Source of the DNA: Halichoerus grypus | Lineage: Eukaryota; Chordata; Mammalia; Carnivora; Phocidae | DNA: 64,000 nucleotides | Direction of reading: 5' to 3' | Assembly (NCBI RefSeq): GCF_964656455.1 | Contig: NC_135716.1 | Span: 81,370,484 to 81,434,483 of the forward strand | In this document: piece by piece, positions 63,226 to 64,000 of the stretch | Layout: every line of letters begins with the position of its first letter | Position numbering within the stretch: the first letter of the stretch is position 1 | The notes under the pieces: generated by a model | Seen by the model: only the letters and a program-made list of their open reading frames with translations | Databases searched by the model: none | What the model was told of the DNA's origin: nothing | Translations under genes and position numbers: made by a program

Positions 63226-64000
63226 TTAGAGGACCCCTTTCAATATTTCTTGTAGGGCTGGTTTCGTGTTTGCAAATTCCTTTAGTTTTTGTTTGTCCTG
63301 GAAGCTTTTTATCTCTCCTTCAATTTTCAATGACAGCCTAGCTGCATATAGTATTCTTGGCTGCATATTTTTCTCGTTTAGTGCTCTGAATATATCATGC
63401 CAGTCCTTTCTGGCCTGCCAGGTCTCTGTGGATAGGTCTGTTGCCAGTCTAATGTTTCTACCATTGTAGGTTACATATCTCTTCTCCCGAGCTGCTTTCA
63501 GGATTTTCTCTTTGTCTCTGAGACTTGTAAGTTTTACTATTAGATGTTGGGGTATTGACCTATTTTTATTGATTTTGAGAGGGGTTCTCTGTGCCTCCTG
63601 GATTTTGATGCCTGTTTCCTTCCCCAAATTAGGGAAGTTCTCTGCTATAATTTGCTCCAGTATACCTTCTGCCCCTCTCTCTCTTTCTTCTTCTTCTGGG
63701 ATCCCAATTATTCTAATGTTGTTTCGTCTTATGGTATCGCTTAGCTCTCGAATTCTGCCGTCGTGATCCAGTAGTTGTTTATCTCTCTTTTTCTCAGCTT
63801 CTTTATTTTCCATCATTTGATCTTCTATCTCACTGATTTTCTCTTCTGCCTCATTTATCCTAGCAGTTAGCACCCCCATTTTTGATTGCACCTCATTAAT
63901 AGCCTTTTTGATTTCGACTTGGTTAGATTTTAGTTCTTTTATTTCTCCAGAAAGCGTTTCTCTAATAACTTCCATGCTTTTTTCAAGCCCAGCTAGTATC
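63226..64000 (-). CDS. L1 ORF1 RNA-binding protein, open, N-terminus outside the window
   Basis: At least 257 codons are open from the right edge to a stop at 63226-63228. The frame continues upstream of the internal Met at 63975 as ILAGLEKS. A heptad-rich coiled coil (for example EVQSKMGVLTARINEAEEKI) comes first. An RRM-like segment begins RRNNIRIIGIPEEEERERG. The C-terminal domain has ARLSLKIEGEIKSFQDKQKL and ends LQEILKGVL. ORF1p trimerises through the coiled coil and packages L1 RNA. No stop or frameshift interrupts the visible part, unlike ORF2 81 nt downstream. Confidence 0.9.
   Translation of the reverse strand, partial: ILAGLEKSMEVIRETLSGEIKELKSNQVEIKKAINEVQSKMGVLTARINEAEEKISEIEDQMMENKEAEKKRDKQLLDHDGRIRELSDTIRRNNIRIIGIPEEEERERGAEGILEQIIAENFPNLGKETGIKIQEAQRTPLKINKNRSIPQHLIVKLTSLRDKEKILKAAREKRYVTYNGRNIRLATDLSTETWQARKDWHDIFRALNEKNMQPRILYAARLSLKIEGEIKSFQDKQKLKEFANTKPALQEILKGVL

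Larger units (their letters stand above)
59149..64000 (-). repeat. Young-looking carnivore L1, 5' end beyond the window
   Basis: The 3' UTR begins after a T-run at about 59149 (TTAACATATAATGTATTATT). ORF2 occupies roughly 63144-59340 and ORF1 63226 to beyond 64000. It contains no nested insertion in 4.85 kb and long open frames remain, making it the youngest L1 here. Confidence 0.93.

Noticed and set aside
22760..64000. Endogenous retrovirus or LTR element
   Set aside because: No LTR pair, primer-binding site, gag/pro/env or retroviral YXDD context was seen; the RT sequences are L1-type FADD with a C-terminal CX3CX7HX4C motif.
1..64000. CRISPR arrays, operons or other prokaryotic systems
   Set aside because: The repeats present are dispersed SINE and L1 copies; the gene structure is intron-containing and mammalian.

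Overview
The window is nuclear DNA of a carnivoran mammal. The only host protein-coding gene recognised is the 3' end of PRKDC, the catalytic subunit of DNA-dependent protein kinase, on the + strand. More than thirty tRNA-Lys-derived carnivore SINEs (heads reading GGGCGCCTGGGTGGCTCAG, a CT-rich body, and a tail of AAATAAATAAAATC) and carnivore-type LINE-1 elements identify the order. The SINE body (CTCCCTCTCCCACTCCCCC followed by a CTCTCTGTCAAATAAA end) resembles arctoid (bear, seal or weasel-like) subfamilies more than the dog SINEC_Cf form. That narrower placement is from memory and is an inference.

Bases 1-20813 hold the last thirteen coding exons of PRKDC. They join into one open frame of 642 codons plus stop, with canonical AG/GT borders. 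They encode the end of the FAT region, the complete PI3K-like kinase domain and the C-terminal FATC segment. Adding 3486 converts window residue numbers to human numbering. The ATP-binding Lys (267), catalytic Asp in GDRHLNN (436) and Asp of the DFG motif (455) are all present, so the encoded C-terminus looks functional. The introns carry CAN SINEs, old L1, L2 and MIR pieces, one hAT-type DNA transposon, and a 151-bp unique-sequence duplication present once in each of two introns. A SINE with an 18-bp target duplication lies in the 3' UTR about 60 bases after the stop.

From about 22.7 kb to the right edge no host gene is visible. The interval is almost wholly LINE-1, mostly on the minus strand and inserted into one another. 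An old L1 (22.76-28.05 kb) contains younger L1 and SINE insertions, two of which have the inverted 5' segments of twin priming. A near full-length minus-strand L1 (28.08-41.43 kb) was opened by two SINEs, one minus L1 and one plus L1. The plus L1 was itself opened by another plus L1 that carries a SINE. A second near full-length minus L1 (44.37-50.89 kb) sits inside an older L1M. Bases 56.9-59.15 kb are a cascade of SINE and L1 insertions at one repeated target. From 59.15 kb to the edge lies the youngest-looking L1, with an open ORF1 running off the window and an ORF2 broken by only a few frameshifts.

No tRNA, rRNA, CRISPR, prokaryotic or retroviral feature was seen. The most unusual observations are the paired intronic duplication, the nested L1 tower, the CAGTAGC insertion cascade, the SINE head-to-head chimera at 41.6 kb, and a long antisense open frame over an L1 5' UTR. 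No wholly new biological system is evident.
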